NCBI RefSeq assembly: GCF_031458255.1 | Contig: NZ_JAVDYC010000001.1 | Coordinates: forward strand, 2,303,001 to 2,367,000 | DNA length: 64,000 bases | Reading direction: 5' to 3' | From: Catenuloplanes niger | Lineage (GTDB): Bacteria; Actinomycetota; Actinomycetes; Mycobacteriales; Micromonosporaceae | Shown: piece by piece, positions 17,849 through 26,446 of the stretch | Layout: each line of letters opens with the position of its first letter | Position numbering within the stretch: the first letter of the stretch is position 1 | The notes under the pieces: model-generated | Told to the model about the DNA's origin: nothing | Databases searched by the model: none | The model's input: the letters and a program-made list of their open reading frames with translations, nothing else | Position numbers and translations under genes: made by a program

Positions 17849-18637
17849 ATGCCCGACATCGACTCGCTGCTCCCGGCCGCGCACGAGGCCGTGGACCTCG
17901 CGCGGGACATGATGCGCACGATGCTGCCCGGCGTGCTCACCGCGAAGGGCGACCGGGACATGGCGTCCGAGGTCGACCTCGCGATCGAGCAGCGGGTCCG
18001 GGCGTTCCTCGCGGACCGTACCCCCGGCGTGGGGTTCCTGGGTGAGGAGGAGGGCGCCCGCGGCGGCGACCACGGCCTGACCTGGTCGCTCGACCCGGTC
18101 GACGGCACGGTCAACTTCGTGCACGGCTCGCCGCTGTGCGCGGTGTCGCTCGGCCTGGTCGACGGCGACCGGTCCGTGCTCGGCGTGATCGACCTGCCGT
18201 TCCTCGGCAACCGCTACTGGGCCGCGCCGGCCGCGGGCGCGTTCTGCGACGGCGTCGCGATCCGGGCCAGCGAGGTGTCCGCGCTGCCGGAGGCGCTGGT
18301 CGCGATCGGCGACTTCGCGGTCGGCGAGGACGCGGCGGCGAAGAACCGGGAGCGCTTCGCCATCCTGGAGACGTTGGTCCCGCGCGTGCAGCGGATCCGC
18401 ATGCTCGGCACCGCCGCCACCGACCTGGCCTGGCTCGCGGCCGGCCGGCTGGACGCGCTGGTGATGATGTCCAACAAGCCCTGGGACACGTCGGCCGGCA
18501 CCGCGATCGCCCGGTCGGCCGGCGCCCGGATCGTCGACCGGGACGGCAGCGAGCACACGTTCGGCTCGGCCGCGACGATCGCCTGCGCCCCGGCGCTGGC
18601 CGACCGGCTGCTGCCGCTACTGCGTGACGTTCTCTGA
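17849..18637 (+). CDS. inositol monophosphatase family protein
   Basis: A 262-residue Mg-dependent sugar or inositol phosphatase. The metal motifs are FLGEEEGA (Glu), WSLDPVDGTVNFVHG (D-P-V-D-G-T) and MSNKPWDTSAGTAIARSAG (W-D-x-x-A/S-G). Substrate could be inositol-1-phosphate, histidinol phosphate or fructose-1,6-bisphosphate; sequence alone does not decide. It begins 10 bases after the acyltransferase gene. Its 3' end overlaps the convergent DUF2306 gene by 21 bases. Confidence 0.9.
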   Translation: MPDIDSLLPAAHEAVDLARDMMRTMLPGVLTAKGDRDMASEVDLAIEQRVRAFLADRTPGVGFLGEEEGARGGDHGLTWSLDPVDGTVNFVHGSPLCAVSLGLVDGDRSVLGVIDLPFLGNRYWAAPAAGAFCDGVAIRASEVSALPEALVAIGDFAVGEDAAAKNRERFAILETLVPRVQRIRMLGTAATDLAWLAAGRLDALVMMSNKPWDTSAGTAIARSAGARIVDRDGSEHTFGSAATIACAPALADRLLPLLRDVL

Positions 18638-19309
18638 CGGCTTCCGGCGGGCCAGCGGTGCCAGCGTGCGCTGGACGATGAAGTACTCCGCGACGATCGC
18701 GTTGCCGAACAGCGACGCCCACGCGCTCGCGGTGTAGATCTGCGGGTACTCCCAGCCCATCGGGTCCATCAGCTGCAATCCGATCAGCTGGTACAGGCGC
18801 AGCATCACCGCGGCGAACGTGAGCGCGTAGTTGCGGATCATCCAGATCCGGTGCAGTTGCACCTCGCCGCGCCGGATCGTGCGGTAGGCCATCACGCCGG
18901 TGTACAGCCACGCCGCGATCAGCATGTAGAACGCGACCTGCAGCGCGAGTCCGCTCTCGGTGACCGCGGCCGAGTACGCCGCCGCCAGCGCCGAGATCAG
19001 CACGGAGATCAGGTACAACCGGCCGGCGATCCGGTGTGCTCGCGGGAACCGTACCCGCAGCTGCGTGACGAACTGGAACGGCCCGATGACCAGCGCGAGC
19101 CCGGCCGGCAGCGCGTGGATCACCAGGCTGACGTAGTAGCCCGGAATGGCCCGGTTGAGGCCCGGCACGGTCGTGCCCCCGACCATGTAGGGCGGCACGA
19201 ACACGGCGGCGATGGCGAGCGCGGACAGGGTCAGGAGACTCCACAGCACCCACCACCAGCGCCGGCGGACCTCCCGGGACATCGTTACAGCGGACACGCG
19301 GACTCCCAT
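18617..19309 (-). CDS. DUF2306 membrane protein
   Basis: About 230 residues with six or seven membrane helices and the DUF2306 pattern: YYVSLVIHALPAGLALVIGP, PRAHRIAGRLYLISV, YMLIAAWLYTGVMAYRTIRR and GEVQLHRIWMIRNYALTFAA. Conserved His residues inside helices suggest a heme or metal site, unproven. Start codons compete: ATG 19309, GTG 19297 with GGGAG at good distance, or ATG 19282. It converges on the inositol phosphatase gene with a short overlap. Confidence 0.82.
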   Translation of the reverse strand: MGVRVSAVTMSREVRRRWWWVLWSLLTLSALAIAAVFVPPYMVGGTTVPGLNRAIPGYYVSLVIHALPAGLALVIGPFQFVTQLRVRFPRAHRIAGRLYLISVLISALAAAYSAAVTESGLALQVAFYMLIAAWLYTGVMAYRTIRRGEVQLHRIWMIRNYALTFAAVMLRLYQLIGLQLMDPMGWEYPQIYTASAWASLFGNAIVAEYFIVQRTLAPLARRKPSENVTQ

Positions 19310-19389
19310 ATCTTCCCGGCTGAGCAACGGGTCGATCCTGCGGTGCCCGCGCGTACCCACGCGTCGGCAGCGGCTGCCTAACCCGGCCC

Positions 19390-19632
19390 TCAGGTGATCT
19401 CCGGTGCCCGGGGCCCGCGGACCGTGAACAGGTCGGCGGGCTGGCAGTCGAGCGCGTCGCAGAGCGCGGTGAGCGTGCTGAACCGAACCGCCCGGGCCCG
19501 CCCGTTCTTCAGGATCGACAGGTTCGCCAGCGTGATGCCGACCCGGTCGGCCAGCTCGGTGAGCGTCATGCCGCGCGCCGCCAGCAGCGCGTCGATGTGC
19601 ACGTCGACGCGGTGTTCCTCCTCCGGCGGCAC
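19390..19632 (-). CDS. XRE family (YozG-like) helix-turn-helix regulator
   Basis: An 80-residue Cro/CI-type regulator: DALLAARGMTLTELADRVGI, TLANLSILKNGRARAVRFST and LCDALDCQPADLF are the usual helices. This small type is normally encoded right after a DUF2975 membrane protein, as here (3-base gap, same strand). It probably controls its own operon through the inverted repeat at 20231-20264. Confidence 0.88.
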   Translation of the reverse strand: MPPEEEHRVDVHIDALLAARGMTLTELADRVGITLANLSILKNGRARAVRFSTLTALCDALDCQPADLFTVRGPRAPEIT

Positions 19633-19635
19633 GGG

Positions 19636-20217
19636 TCAGACCACCTCGTCCAGCTCGGCCCGCAGCACCGCGCCGCGCCGCAGCACCTCGCCGACCGCGA
19701 GCAGGCCAAAACCGATCAAGAGCCACCAGGGGTGGTACGTCACGGACAGCGCCCGGAACTCGCCGTGGACCAGGGTCGACGCGAGCGCACCGGAGCCGAT
19801 CTCCAGCGTGTCCGCGACCAGGCCGCCGACCAGCGTGCCGATGCCCAGCCGGCGCAGCCGGTGCGCGGTCCCCGGCGCGAACGGGTCGGTGCGCCGGGCC
19901 GCGCGCACGACCCACCACAGCGACGCGACGATCAGCAGTCCCAGCAGGTACGACGGTGCGCCCTGCGCCACGTGGGCGAGCCGCTCGGCCCAGCCCGGAT
20001 CCGCGATCGCCACGTCCGCGGCACCGGCGTCCGCCAGCGTCACCCCGGCGGGCAGTCCGGTGATCGCCGTCCCCCGCGTCGTGACGATCGTCAGCTCGAC
20101 GGCGTCCGAGGTCGCGGCGAAGCCGACCGTGGCGACGCCGGCGAGCGCGCCGAGCACGGTGCCGGCGGCGAGCGCGGTCTGCAGCTCCCCGAGCCAGTCC
20201 CGCTGTGCGTTGATCAT
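19636..20217 (-). CDS. DUF2975 membrane protein
   Basis: A 193-residue protein with four hydrophobic segments (GTVLGALAGVATVGF, YLLGLLIVASLWWVV, LGIGTLVGGLVADTL and WWLLIGFGLLAVGEVLRRG) and the DUF2975 closing pattern with repeated basic residues. Function is unknown. GGGGGAGGTGG precedes ATG 20217. Together with the small XRE gene behind it, it is a two-gene unit driven by a recognisable promoter. Confidence 0.85.
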   Translation of the reverse strand: MINAQRDWLGELQTALAAGTVLGALAGVATVGFAATSDAVELTIVTTRGTAITGLPAGVTLADAGAADVAIADPGWAERLAHVAQGAPSYLLGLLIVASLWWVVRAARRTDPFAPGTAHRLRRLGIGTLVGGLVADTLEIGSGALASTLVHGEFRALSVTYHPWWLLIGFGLLAVGEVLRRGAVLRAELDEVV

Positions 20218-20230
20218 GACCCACCTCCCC

Positions 20231-20264
20231 CTTATCGAAAAACGATGTATTGATAATCGATAAG
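20231..20264. promoter_or_regulatory. inverted-repeat operator of the DUF2975/XRE operon
   Basis: CTTATCGA (20231-20238) and its complement TCGATAAG (20257-20264) flank an 18-base spacer. The repeat overlaps the -10 box and the 5' leader, the expected place for an autorepressor. The tract is strikingly A/T-rich for this genome. Confidence 0.65.
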
Positions 20265-20281
20265 ATATCGGGCGTTGTCAA
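20253..20281 (-). promoter_or_regulatory. sigma-A-like promoter of the DUF2975/XRE operon
   Basis: On the minus strand TTGACA (20281-20276) is followed after exactly 17 bases by GATTAT (20258-20253), a good -35/-10 pair upstream of the DUF2975 start. Confidence 0.7.
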
Positions 20282-20354
20282 GACACGGGCTTGCCCCTGA
20301 CACCGGCGTCAGCCCATACGGTCGGGTCGTCCGTCACCGACAGTGAGGTCTGCC

Positions 20355-21329
20355 ATGAAGCTTCTGACGATGGTGTGCGCACTGGTACTCGCGGCCACCC
20401 CGGCCGGTGCCGCCGCACCCCGCCACGCGCCGGTCGACCGGCCCGGCCCGCCGCTCTCCGTGCCCGTGGCCACCCTGCGCGCGGCCGTGACCTGCACGCC
20501 GGACGCGTACCGGGCCCGCGCCGAAGTGATCCTGTTCGTACCGGCCACCGCGCTCGACCCGGGCCAGTTCGCCTGGAACTGGTTCCCCGCGCTACGCCGG
20601 GCCGGACACCCGTGGTGCGCGGTCACGCTCCCCGACCACGCGCTCGGCGACATCCAGGTCACCGCCGAGTACGTGGTGCACGCGATCCGGCACGCCCACG
20701 CGGTCAGCGGGCGCCGGATCGCCGTCGTCGGGCACAGTCAGGGCGCGCTGGACGCCCGCTTCGCGCTGCGGTTCTGGCCGGACACCCGGGCGATGGTCGC
20801 GGACCACGTCTCGCTCGGCTCGCCGCACCACGGCAGCACGGGCAACGACACGAGCTTCCCGCCCGGTACGCCCGGCCCGGCCGCGCTGCTGCAGATGCGC
20901 ACGACCGCGGCGCTGATCGAGGCGGTCAACGCCGGCCGCGAGACGTTCCCGGAGATCTCCTACACCACCGTCGCCAGCCGGTACGACCAGTACGTCACGC
21001 CGACCTCCACGGTGGCGCTGCGCGGCCGGTCGGTCGCGAACGTCGTCGTGCAGGACGTCTGCCCGGCGAACACGGTCGAGCACGTCGGCCTGGGCACGGC
21101 CGACCCGGTCGGACACGCGCTCGTCATGGACGCGGTCCGGCACGACGGCCCGGCCCGGCCCGGGCGGCTGCCGACGGACGTGTGCGCACGGGACCTCATG
21201 CCGGGGGTCGACCCGGCCACGTACCCGCGGCGGTTCGCGGAGACGAACGCGGCGATCGTCACCAACCTGGGCACGGCCACGCCGGTGACCGAGGAGCCGC
21301 CGCTCCAGCCGTACGTCGTCGCCCGCTGA
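20355..21329 (+). CDS. secreted lipase/esterase, alpha/beta hydrolase
   Basis: A 324-residue exported hydrolase. A signal peptide (MKLLTMVCALVLAATPAGAA) is followed by a CalB/class-2-lipase type domain: VILFVPATALDPGQFAWNW, nucleophile elbow VVGHSQGALDARFALR, LGSPHHGST (acid region) and HVGLGTADPVGHALVMDAV, which should hold the catalytic His. It may cleave acylglycerols or polyesters outside the cell. Start ATG 20355 is preceded by GTGAGG; an upstream ATG at 20343 is possible. Confidence 0.88.
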   Translation: MKLLTMVCALVLAATPAGAAAPRHAPVDRPGPPLSVPVATLRAAVTCTPDAYRARAEVILFVPATALDPGQFAWNWFPALRRAGHPWCAVTLPDHALGDIQVTAEYVVHAIRHAHAVSGRRIAVVGHSQGALDARFALRFWPDTRAMVADHVSLGSPHHGSTGNDTSFPPGTPGPAALLQMRTTAALIEAVNAGRETFPEISYTTVASRYDQYVTPTSTVALRGRSVANVVVQDVCPANTVEHVGLGTADPVGHALVMDAVRHDGPARPGRLPTDVCARDLMPGVDPATYPRRFAETNAAIVTNLGTATPVTEEPPLQPYVVAR

Positions 21330-21338
21330 CCCACCGGA

Positions 21339-21364
21339 TCCCGGGGCGTGGCCGCGCCCCGGGA
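21339..21364. terminator. bidirectional hairpin terminator
   Basis: Arms 21339-21348 (TCCCGGGGCG) and 21355-21364 form a perfect 10-bp stem with a 6-nt loop between the convergent lipase and DUF-type membrane genes. Confidence 0.65.
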
Positions 21365-21375
21365 CCGCGGGACGT

Positions 21376-22398
21376 TCAGTCCTGGCTGGTGACCCTGGCG
21401 CGGCCGACCGCCGGTCGGTTGACGGTGGCCCGCCCGGCCGGACGGCCGGCGGACCTCGGCGCGGTGCCGGCCGGACGGCGGCCCAGCGGAGTGCCACCGG
21501 TAACCGCCGTCGCCGGCCCGCGGGTGTCCGACCCGTCCGCCGTCGGCTCCGGCTCGACGGGCTCGTCCGCGGCAGGCACGGCCGGCTCGTCCGCGGCAGG
21601 CTCGGCCGGCTCGGCCGCGGCAGGCTCGGCCGGCTCGGCCGCGGCAGGCTCGGTGGGTTCGTCCGCCACCAGCGCGGCGGGCACGGGGAGCTCGTCCGGC
21701 GCACCCGGGCCGGCCGCGGTCTCGACGTCCTCGAACTCGGGCCGCACCTCGGCGGGCGACTCGCGGAACGGGCGGATCTCGCCGGTGAGCAGCCCGGCGT
21801 CGCGGGCGGCCGCGTGCCAGCGGAGACTCTTCATGCCGGTGGTGGCGGCCGTGGCGGCCTCGACGATGCCGACCGCGAGCGCGGCGACCGCGACCGTGGC
21901 CGCCGGCAGCTGACCGGAGATAGCCCCGGCGCCGGCCGCGAGCGCGGCCGGGAGATACACCGCGGCCCGTGCCCCGACCCGGCTGCGGAGCCCGCGGCGG
22001 GTCGCGGTGGACACGTCCGCGGCCGCGATCAGCGACAGCACGACGGTGACCGTGATCGCGAGCGGCGCGCCCACGCCGATCAGGCCGCGCAGCACCACCA
22101 GCGCGCCGACCAGCGCGACCGCGGTGGCGACCCGCGCGGGCAGGCGCCGGGCCCGGGTCGCGGCACGCGGGTCGGTGAGCAGGTCGGAGACGCGGCAGAA
22201 CGCGACGCCGAGCAGCCACATGCCGACGAAGACCCCACCCCAGAGATCCACGGTCGCCGGCCACAGCGCGACGACCAGCCCGAGCGTCGCGGACAGTCCG
22301 CCGAAACTGATCCCCATCCACCAGGCGAGGAGTTCGCGGACCTGGCCGCCCAGGTAGGCGGCCTCATGGCGAGCGTGGGTGACCAGTTCGTGGGGCAT
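21376..22398 (-). CDS. multi-pass membrane protein with acidic Pro-rich tail
   Basis: A 340-residue protein I cannot assign. The first ~210 residues hold six or so hydrophobic helices (for example GISFGGLSATLGLVVALWP and PLAITVTVVLSLIAA). The remainder is a cytoplasmic-like tail with repeats of AAAEPAEP and ADEPAVP, followed by an Arg/Gly-rich end. The repeat is a 30-bp tandem unit at about 21565-21655. ATG 22398 is preceded by GGAGG at a slightly long distance. It is divergent from the MarR gene. Confidence 0.72.
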   Translation of the reverse strand: MPHELVTHARHEAAYLGGQVRELLAWWMGISFGGLSATLGLVVALWPATVDLWGGVFVGMWLLGVAFCRVSDLLTDPRAATRARRLPARVATAVALVGALVVLRGLIGVGAPLAITVTVVLSLIAAADVSTATRRGLRSRVGARAAVYLPAALAAGAGAISGQLPAATVAVAALAVGIVEAATAATTGMKSLRWHAAARDAGLLTGEIRPFRESPAEVRPEFEDVETAAGPGAPDELPVPAALVADEPTEPAAAEPAEPAAAEPAEPAADEPAVPAADEPVEPEPTADGSDTRGPATAVTGGTPLGRRPAGTAPRSAGRPAGRATVNRPAVGRARVTSQD

Positions 22399-22563
22399 GT
22401 CCGGACCAACCTCCGTTTCGACGTGACGGATACTGGTTTACCCAGGAGACCGGGCACACACCCGAGGACGCATCAACCCTTCGACTGATGCGACGGACCT
22501 CACAGGAATGTCTCAGGAAGCTCTACGATGAGCTCCGGATTTCGGCACAGGCGGGACGGGGCG

Positions 22564-23028
22564 ATGGACGACAGCGGCGACGACGTACTCGGCACCATCG
22601 AGACCGAGATCGCGCTGCTCATGCGCATGGGCGAGGCCACCCGGCGGGCCATCCCGGTGGAGCCGCACCGCGCGCTCGACCGGGCCGCCTACGTGATCCT
22701 GCGCAAGCTCGCCGAGGCCGGCCCCACGAACGTCTCCGTGCTCGCCACCCGCCTCAACCTCGACGGCTCCACCATCACCCGCCAGGTCTCCGCCATGCAG
22801 CGCGCCGGCCTGGTCACCCGCTCCCCCGACCCGGCCGACGGCCGCGGCACCCTCGTCTCTCCCACCGACCACGGCCTGCACTGCGTCTCCGTCGTCCGCG
22901 CCGCCCGCCGCGACATCTACGGCCAACTCCTCGCCGACTGGAACGCCACCGACCGCGCCACCCTCGCCACGCTCATGCACCGCCTCAACGTGTCACTCTC
23001 CGCATACAGACCCACCGCGCGCAACTGA
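22564..23028 (+). CDS. MarR family transcriptional regulator
   Basis: A 154-residue winged-helix regulator. Key parts are AAYVILRKLAEAGPTNVSVL, TRLNLDGSTITRQVSAMQRA (recognition helix) and the wing LVTRSPDPADGRGTLVSPTD. Dimerisation helices lie at both ends. Start ATG 22564 follows ACGGGG; an earlier in-frame ATG at 22528 is possible. It is divergent from the membrane-protein gene, which may be its target, and directly precedes the RNase P RNA gene. Confidence 0.9.
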   Translation: MDDSGDDVLGTIETEIALLMRMGEATRRAIPVEPHRALDRAAYVILRKLAEAGPTNVSVLATRLNLDGSTITRQVSAMQRAGLVTRSPDPADGRGTLVSPTDHGLHCVSVVRAARRDIYGQLLADWNATDRATLATLMHRLNVSLSAYRPTARN

Positions 23029-23058
23029 GCGCCACCCACGGTTTGTAGGATGCTGCTT

Positions 23059-23477
<419 letters not shown>

Positions 23478-23573
23478 CCACCACCGCATCAGGCCGCCGA
23501 TCAGCCGCACCCGCTGACCGCGTCCGCGCATCGGGCTGCGGACGGAATCGGGAACGTCGGCGGACGCGCCGCA

Positions 23574-24101
23574 TCACGATCGGGAAATGATCGAATAGAG
23601 CAGCGAATCCCGCCATGCATTATTGGTGAACACATGATCACGCAATCGGCCCTCGTATTCCATGCCGACCTTACTTGCGACCGCGAGAGAGCCGACATTG
23701 TCCGGGCCAATGGCAGCCGTAACTCTGTGCAGCCCGAGCCGATTGAACGCAAAGGCAATCAAAACGCGTGCCGCATCGGTGGCGTAGCCGCCACCCCACC
23801 GGTCCGCACGTACCGCATACCCGATTTTTGCCGCCTTGACGCCGCCGAGTGCGAGACGCGCGAAGCCGATCAGCCGGTCGTCGGACAGCGTGATCGCAAG
23901 GTAGTACTCGGTTCGTGGCGCTTGTGCGGAACGTTCGATCACTTCGGCGATCATCGTTTCGGCCTGAGCCGGCGTTCGGCTGTCGAAGGACAGGTAGCCA
24001 GTCACTCGGTCGTCGCCGATGATGGCGTGCACGTCGGCCGCATCGTCCTCGCGGAATTCCCGGAGGGTGACGACGCGGCCGGTGAGGGTTACCGGATACA
24101 T
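23574..24101 (-). CDS. GNAT family N-acetyltransferase (RimJ-like)
   Basis: A 175-residue acetyltransferase of the RimJ/RimL type that uses acetyl-CoA. Markers are VTLREFREDDAADVHAII, YLAITLSDDRLIGFARLAL, AKIGYAVRADRWGGGYATDA (the acetyl-CoA R/Q-x-x-G-x-G/A loop region) and VTAAIGPDNVGSLAVASKVG. The acceptor is unknown. Codon choice, especially near the 3' end (AAT, AGT, CGA, TTG), is visibly less GC-rich than its neighbours, suggesting recent transfer to the flank of rnpB. An alternative GTG start lies at 24137. Confidence 0.85.
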   Translation of the reverse strand: MYPVTLTGRVVTLREFREDDAADVHAIIGDDRVTGYLSFDSRTPAQAETMIAEVIERSAQAPRTEYYLAITLSDDRLIGFARLALGGVKAAKIGYAVRADRWGGGYATDAARVLIAFAFNRLGLHRVTAAIGPDNVGSLAVASKVGMEYEGRLRDHVFTNNAWRDSLLYSIISRS

Positions 24102-24215
24102 GGCACGCTCTTGCCTGTCGGGGTTGGGCCGCCACACGGACCCGCCACGGGCACGTGATCCGGCCGCTCGAAACCGATTTCCGTATCGAACGCCGGCGGC
24201 CGGATGTCCGTGGTG

Positions 24216-24248
24216 CTCCCGCCGCCGCCCACCCGGCGGCGGCGGGAG
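24216..24248 (-). terminator. terminator of the symporter operon
   Basis: A perfect 14-bp GC stem, arms 24216-24229 (CTCCCGCCGCCGCC) and 24235-24248 with a 5-nt loop, lies 8 bases beyond the symporter stop. No T-tract is seen. Confidence 0.65.
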
Positions 24249-24255
24249 GGCCGGG

Positions 24256-25896
24256 TTATGTGGTTGCGGTCGGGGCGGGGTCGGCCGGGGTGGTGGATGC
24301 CGCCGGGGTGGCGTCGGCGAAGTAGTCCTCGCGGGTGGTGGTGTCGGTGCCCTCGGCGACCTTCATGGAGCGGAAGATGACCGTGGCGATGACCGCGACC
24401 AGCAGGTTGACCGCGACCGCGACCAGGCCGGCGTAGATCGTCATCGTGGTGTCGAAGCCGAACTTCGACAGCGGGAACGCGGAGCCGCCGAAGTGGGCGC
24501 GGCCGGTCGCGGCGTTCGGGATCTGGTAGAGCATCCACATGCCCAACCCCATGCCGGCGAACCAGCCCGTGATCAGCGCGCCGCGGTGCAGCCAGCGGGT
24601 GTAGAGGCCGAGCGCGACCGCGGGCAGTGTCTGCAGGATGATGACGCCGCCGATGAGTTGCAGGTCGATGCTGAACTGCGGGTCGAGGAAGACGATGCAG
24701 GCGACGGCGCCGACCTTGACCACCAGCGAGGTGATCTTCGAGACGTTGGCCTCCTGCGCGGGCGTCGCGTCCTTGCGCAGGTACTCCTTGTAGATGTTGC
24801 GGGTGAACAGGTTCGCGGCCGCGATCGACATGATGGCCGCGGGGACCAGCGCGCCGATGCCGACGGCGGCGAACGCGACGCCCGCGAACCAGGCCGGGAA
24901 CTGCTGGTCGAACAGCAGCGGCACGACCGTGTTGCTGTCCACCGTGCCTTCGCGCGCGCCGGGCAGCGGCTTGACGCCCGCGGCGATCGCCATGAAACCG
25001 AGGAGCGCGATCAACCCCAGCAGCAGGCTGTACGCGGGGAGCGCGGACATGTTCCGCTTGATCACACCCCGGTCGCGGCTGGCCAGCACGCCGGTGATCG
25101 AGTGCGGGTAGAGGAACAGCGCCATCGCGGAACCGAGCGCCAGCGTGATGTACTGCAGCTGGTTGTTGGCGTTGAGCGTGATCCCGTCGTTCGGCGCGGG
25201 GGACGCGGCGAACTTCGCCTGCGCGGCGTCGAAGATGTTGTTCCAGCCGCCGAGCTTGGCCGGCAGGTAGATCACGGCCACCAGGATCACGATGTAGATC
25301 AGCGTGTCCTTGACGAACGCGATCAGCGCGGGTGCGCGCAGCCCGGACTGGTAGGTGTAGGCGGCCAGGATCGCGAACGCCACTATGATCGGCGCGTGCC
25401 GGGCCAGTGCGGAGTCGCCGGTCACGCCCATCGTCTTCAGCACCGCCTCGATGCCGACCAGTTGCAGCGCGATGTACGGCATGGTCGCCGCGATGCCGGT
25501 GATCGCGATCAGCAGCGCGAGCGTCGGCGAGGCGAACCTGGCGCGTACGAAGTCGGCCGGGGTGACGAAGCCGTGCCGGTGCGACACCGACCAGAGCCGG
25601 ACCAGCACCAGGAACACCAGCGGGTAGACGATGATCGTGTACGGCACCGCGAAGAACCCGGCCGCGCCCGCGCCGAACAGCAGCGCCGGGACCGCCACGA
25701 ACGTGTACGCGGTGTAGAGGTCGCCGCCGACCAGGAACCAGGTGATCCACCCGCCGAAGTTGCGGCCGCCGAGGCCCCACTCGTCCAGGTGGTTGAGGTC
25801 CTGCGGGGCCCGCCACCGGGCCGCGACGAATCCCATCACGCTGACCAGCAGGAACAGCGCGGTGAAGACGACGATCTGCACGATGTGGTCGCTCAT
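24256..25896 (-). CDS. sodium:solute symporter family protein (MctP-like)
   Basis: A 546-residue transporter with about 13 membrane helices. It begins MSDHIVQIVVFTALFLLVSV and carries SSS-family marks: NLDEWGLGGRNFGGWITWFL-like EWGLGGRNFGGW, LYTAYTFVAVPALLF, GFVTPADFVRARF, ALFLYPHSITGVLASRD and AAIMSIAAANLFTRNIYKE. These fit the monocarboxylate (MctP) or related subgroup; the substrate is inferred. The C-terminus is Thr/Pro-rich. Its start overlaps the DUF3311 stop by ATGA, the usual two-gene arrangement for this subgroup. Confidence 0.92.
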   Translation of the reverse strand: MSDHIVQIVVFTALFLLVSVMGFVAARWRAPQDLNHLDEWGLGGRNFGGWITWFLVGGDLYTAYTFVAVPALLFGAGAAGFFAVPYTIIVYPLVFLVLVRLWSVSHRHGFVTPADFVRARFASPTLALLIAITGIAATMPYIALQLVGIEAVLKTMGVTGDSALARHAPIIVAFAILAAYTYQSGLRAPALIAFVKDTLIYIVILVAVIYLPAKLGGWNNIFDAAQAKFAASPAPNDGITLNANNQLQYITLALGSAMALFLYPHSITGVLASRDRGVIKRNMSALPAYSLLLGLIALLGFMAIAAGVKPLPGAREGTVDSNTVVPLLFDQQFPAWFAGVAFAAVGIGALVPAAIMSIAAANLFTRNIYKEYLRKDATPAQEANVSKITSLVVKVGAVACIVFLDPQFSIDLQLIGGVIILQTLPAVALGLYTRWLHRGALITGWFAGMGLGMWMLYQIPNAATGRAHFGGSAFPLSKFGFDTTMTIYAGLVAVAVNLLVAVIATVIFRSMKVAEGTDTTTREDYFADATPAASTTPADPAPTATT

Positions 25897-26162
25897 CGGC
25901 CCGCACCCCGTCCGGTCATCCGGTAGACGATCGTGGTGGTGGTGACGCCGAGAATGATGAACGCCAGCTGCAACCAGTAGAACACCGGGAATCCCAGCAG
26001 ACGTGGGTCGTCGTGGTTGAACAGCGGCGTGGTCAGCGGCACCAGGATCGGCACGATCAGCAGCCAGTTCCACGGGCTGCGATCGCTGCTGGCCTGGGCC
26101 GGCGCGGACGCCGAGGCCTCGGTGTCGGAAATATCCGGGTCGGGCGTCGGTGGCTCGGCCAT
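25893..26162 (-). CDS. DUF3311 small membrane protein
   Basis: An 89-residue protein with a disordered, acidic N-terminus (about 30 residues) and two membrane helices (WNWLLIVPILVPLTTPLF and FPVFYWLQLAFIILGVTTT) of the DUF3311 pattern. It is co-translated with the symporter gene and is probably an accessory subunit. ATG 26162 is followed by MAEPPTPDPDISDTEASASA. Confidence 0.88.
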   Translation of the reverse strand: MAEPPTPDPDISDTEASASAPAQASSDRSPWNWLLIVPILVPLTTPLFNHDDPRLLGFPVFYWLQLAFIILGVTTTTIVYRMTGRGAGR

Positions 26163-26400
26163 GAGTAGCTACCTCCTGCAGATGGCGTGCGTCAGGAGGC
26201 GACGGGAGCGCGCCGCCTCCCGGTGCAACGATCACGCTCGGGCGCGGGGAGACTACCCAAAGGAAGATTACGTCGCGAAGGTGACCCAGTTCACAATGCG
26301 GTCAGCGGTCGAGAACGTGCGCCGGACGGCGATCGACAACGATCAAAACCCGCGCACGGTACGCCGCGCGCCCGCGCGACGGGATTCCCGGGAGGCGTGG

Positions 26401-26444
26401 CGCCGCGTCCCTCACGCCGCCGGTGCGACCTGAGGGACGCGGCG
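26401..26444 (-). terminator. terminator of the RNase H - zinc ribbon - Nif3 operon
   Basis: Perfect 14-bp arms 26401-26414 (CGCCGCGTCCCTCA) and 26431-26444 with a 16-nt loop, immediately downstream of the stop at 26447. Confidence 0.75.
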
Positions 26445-26446
26445 GG

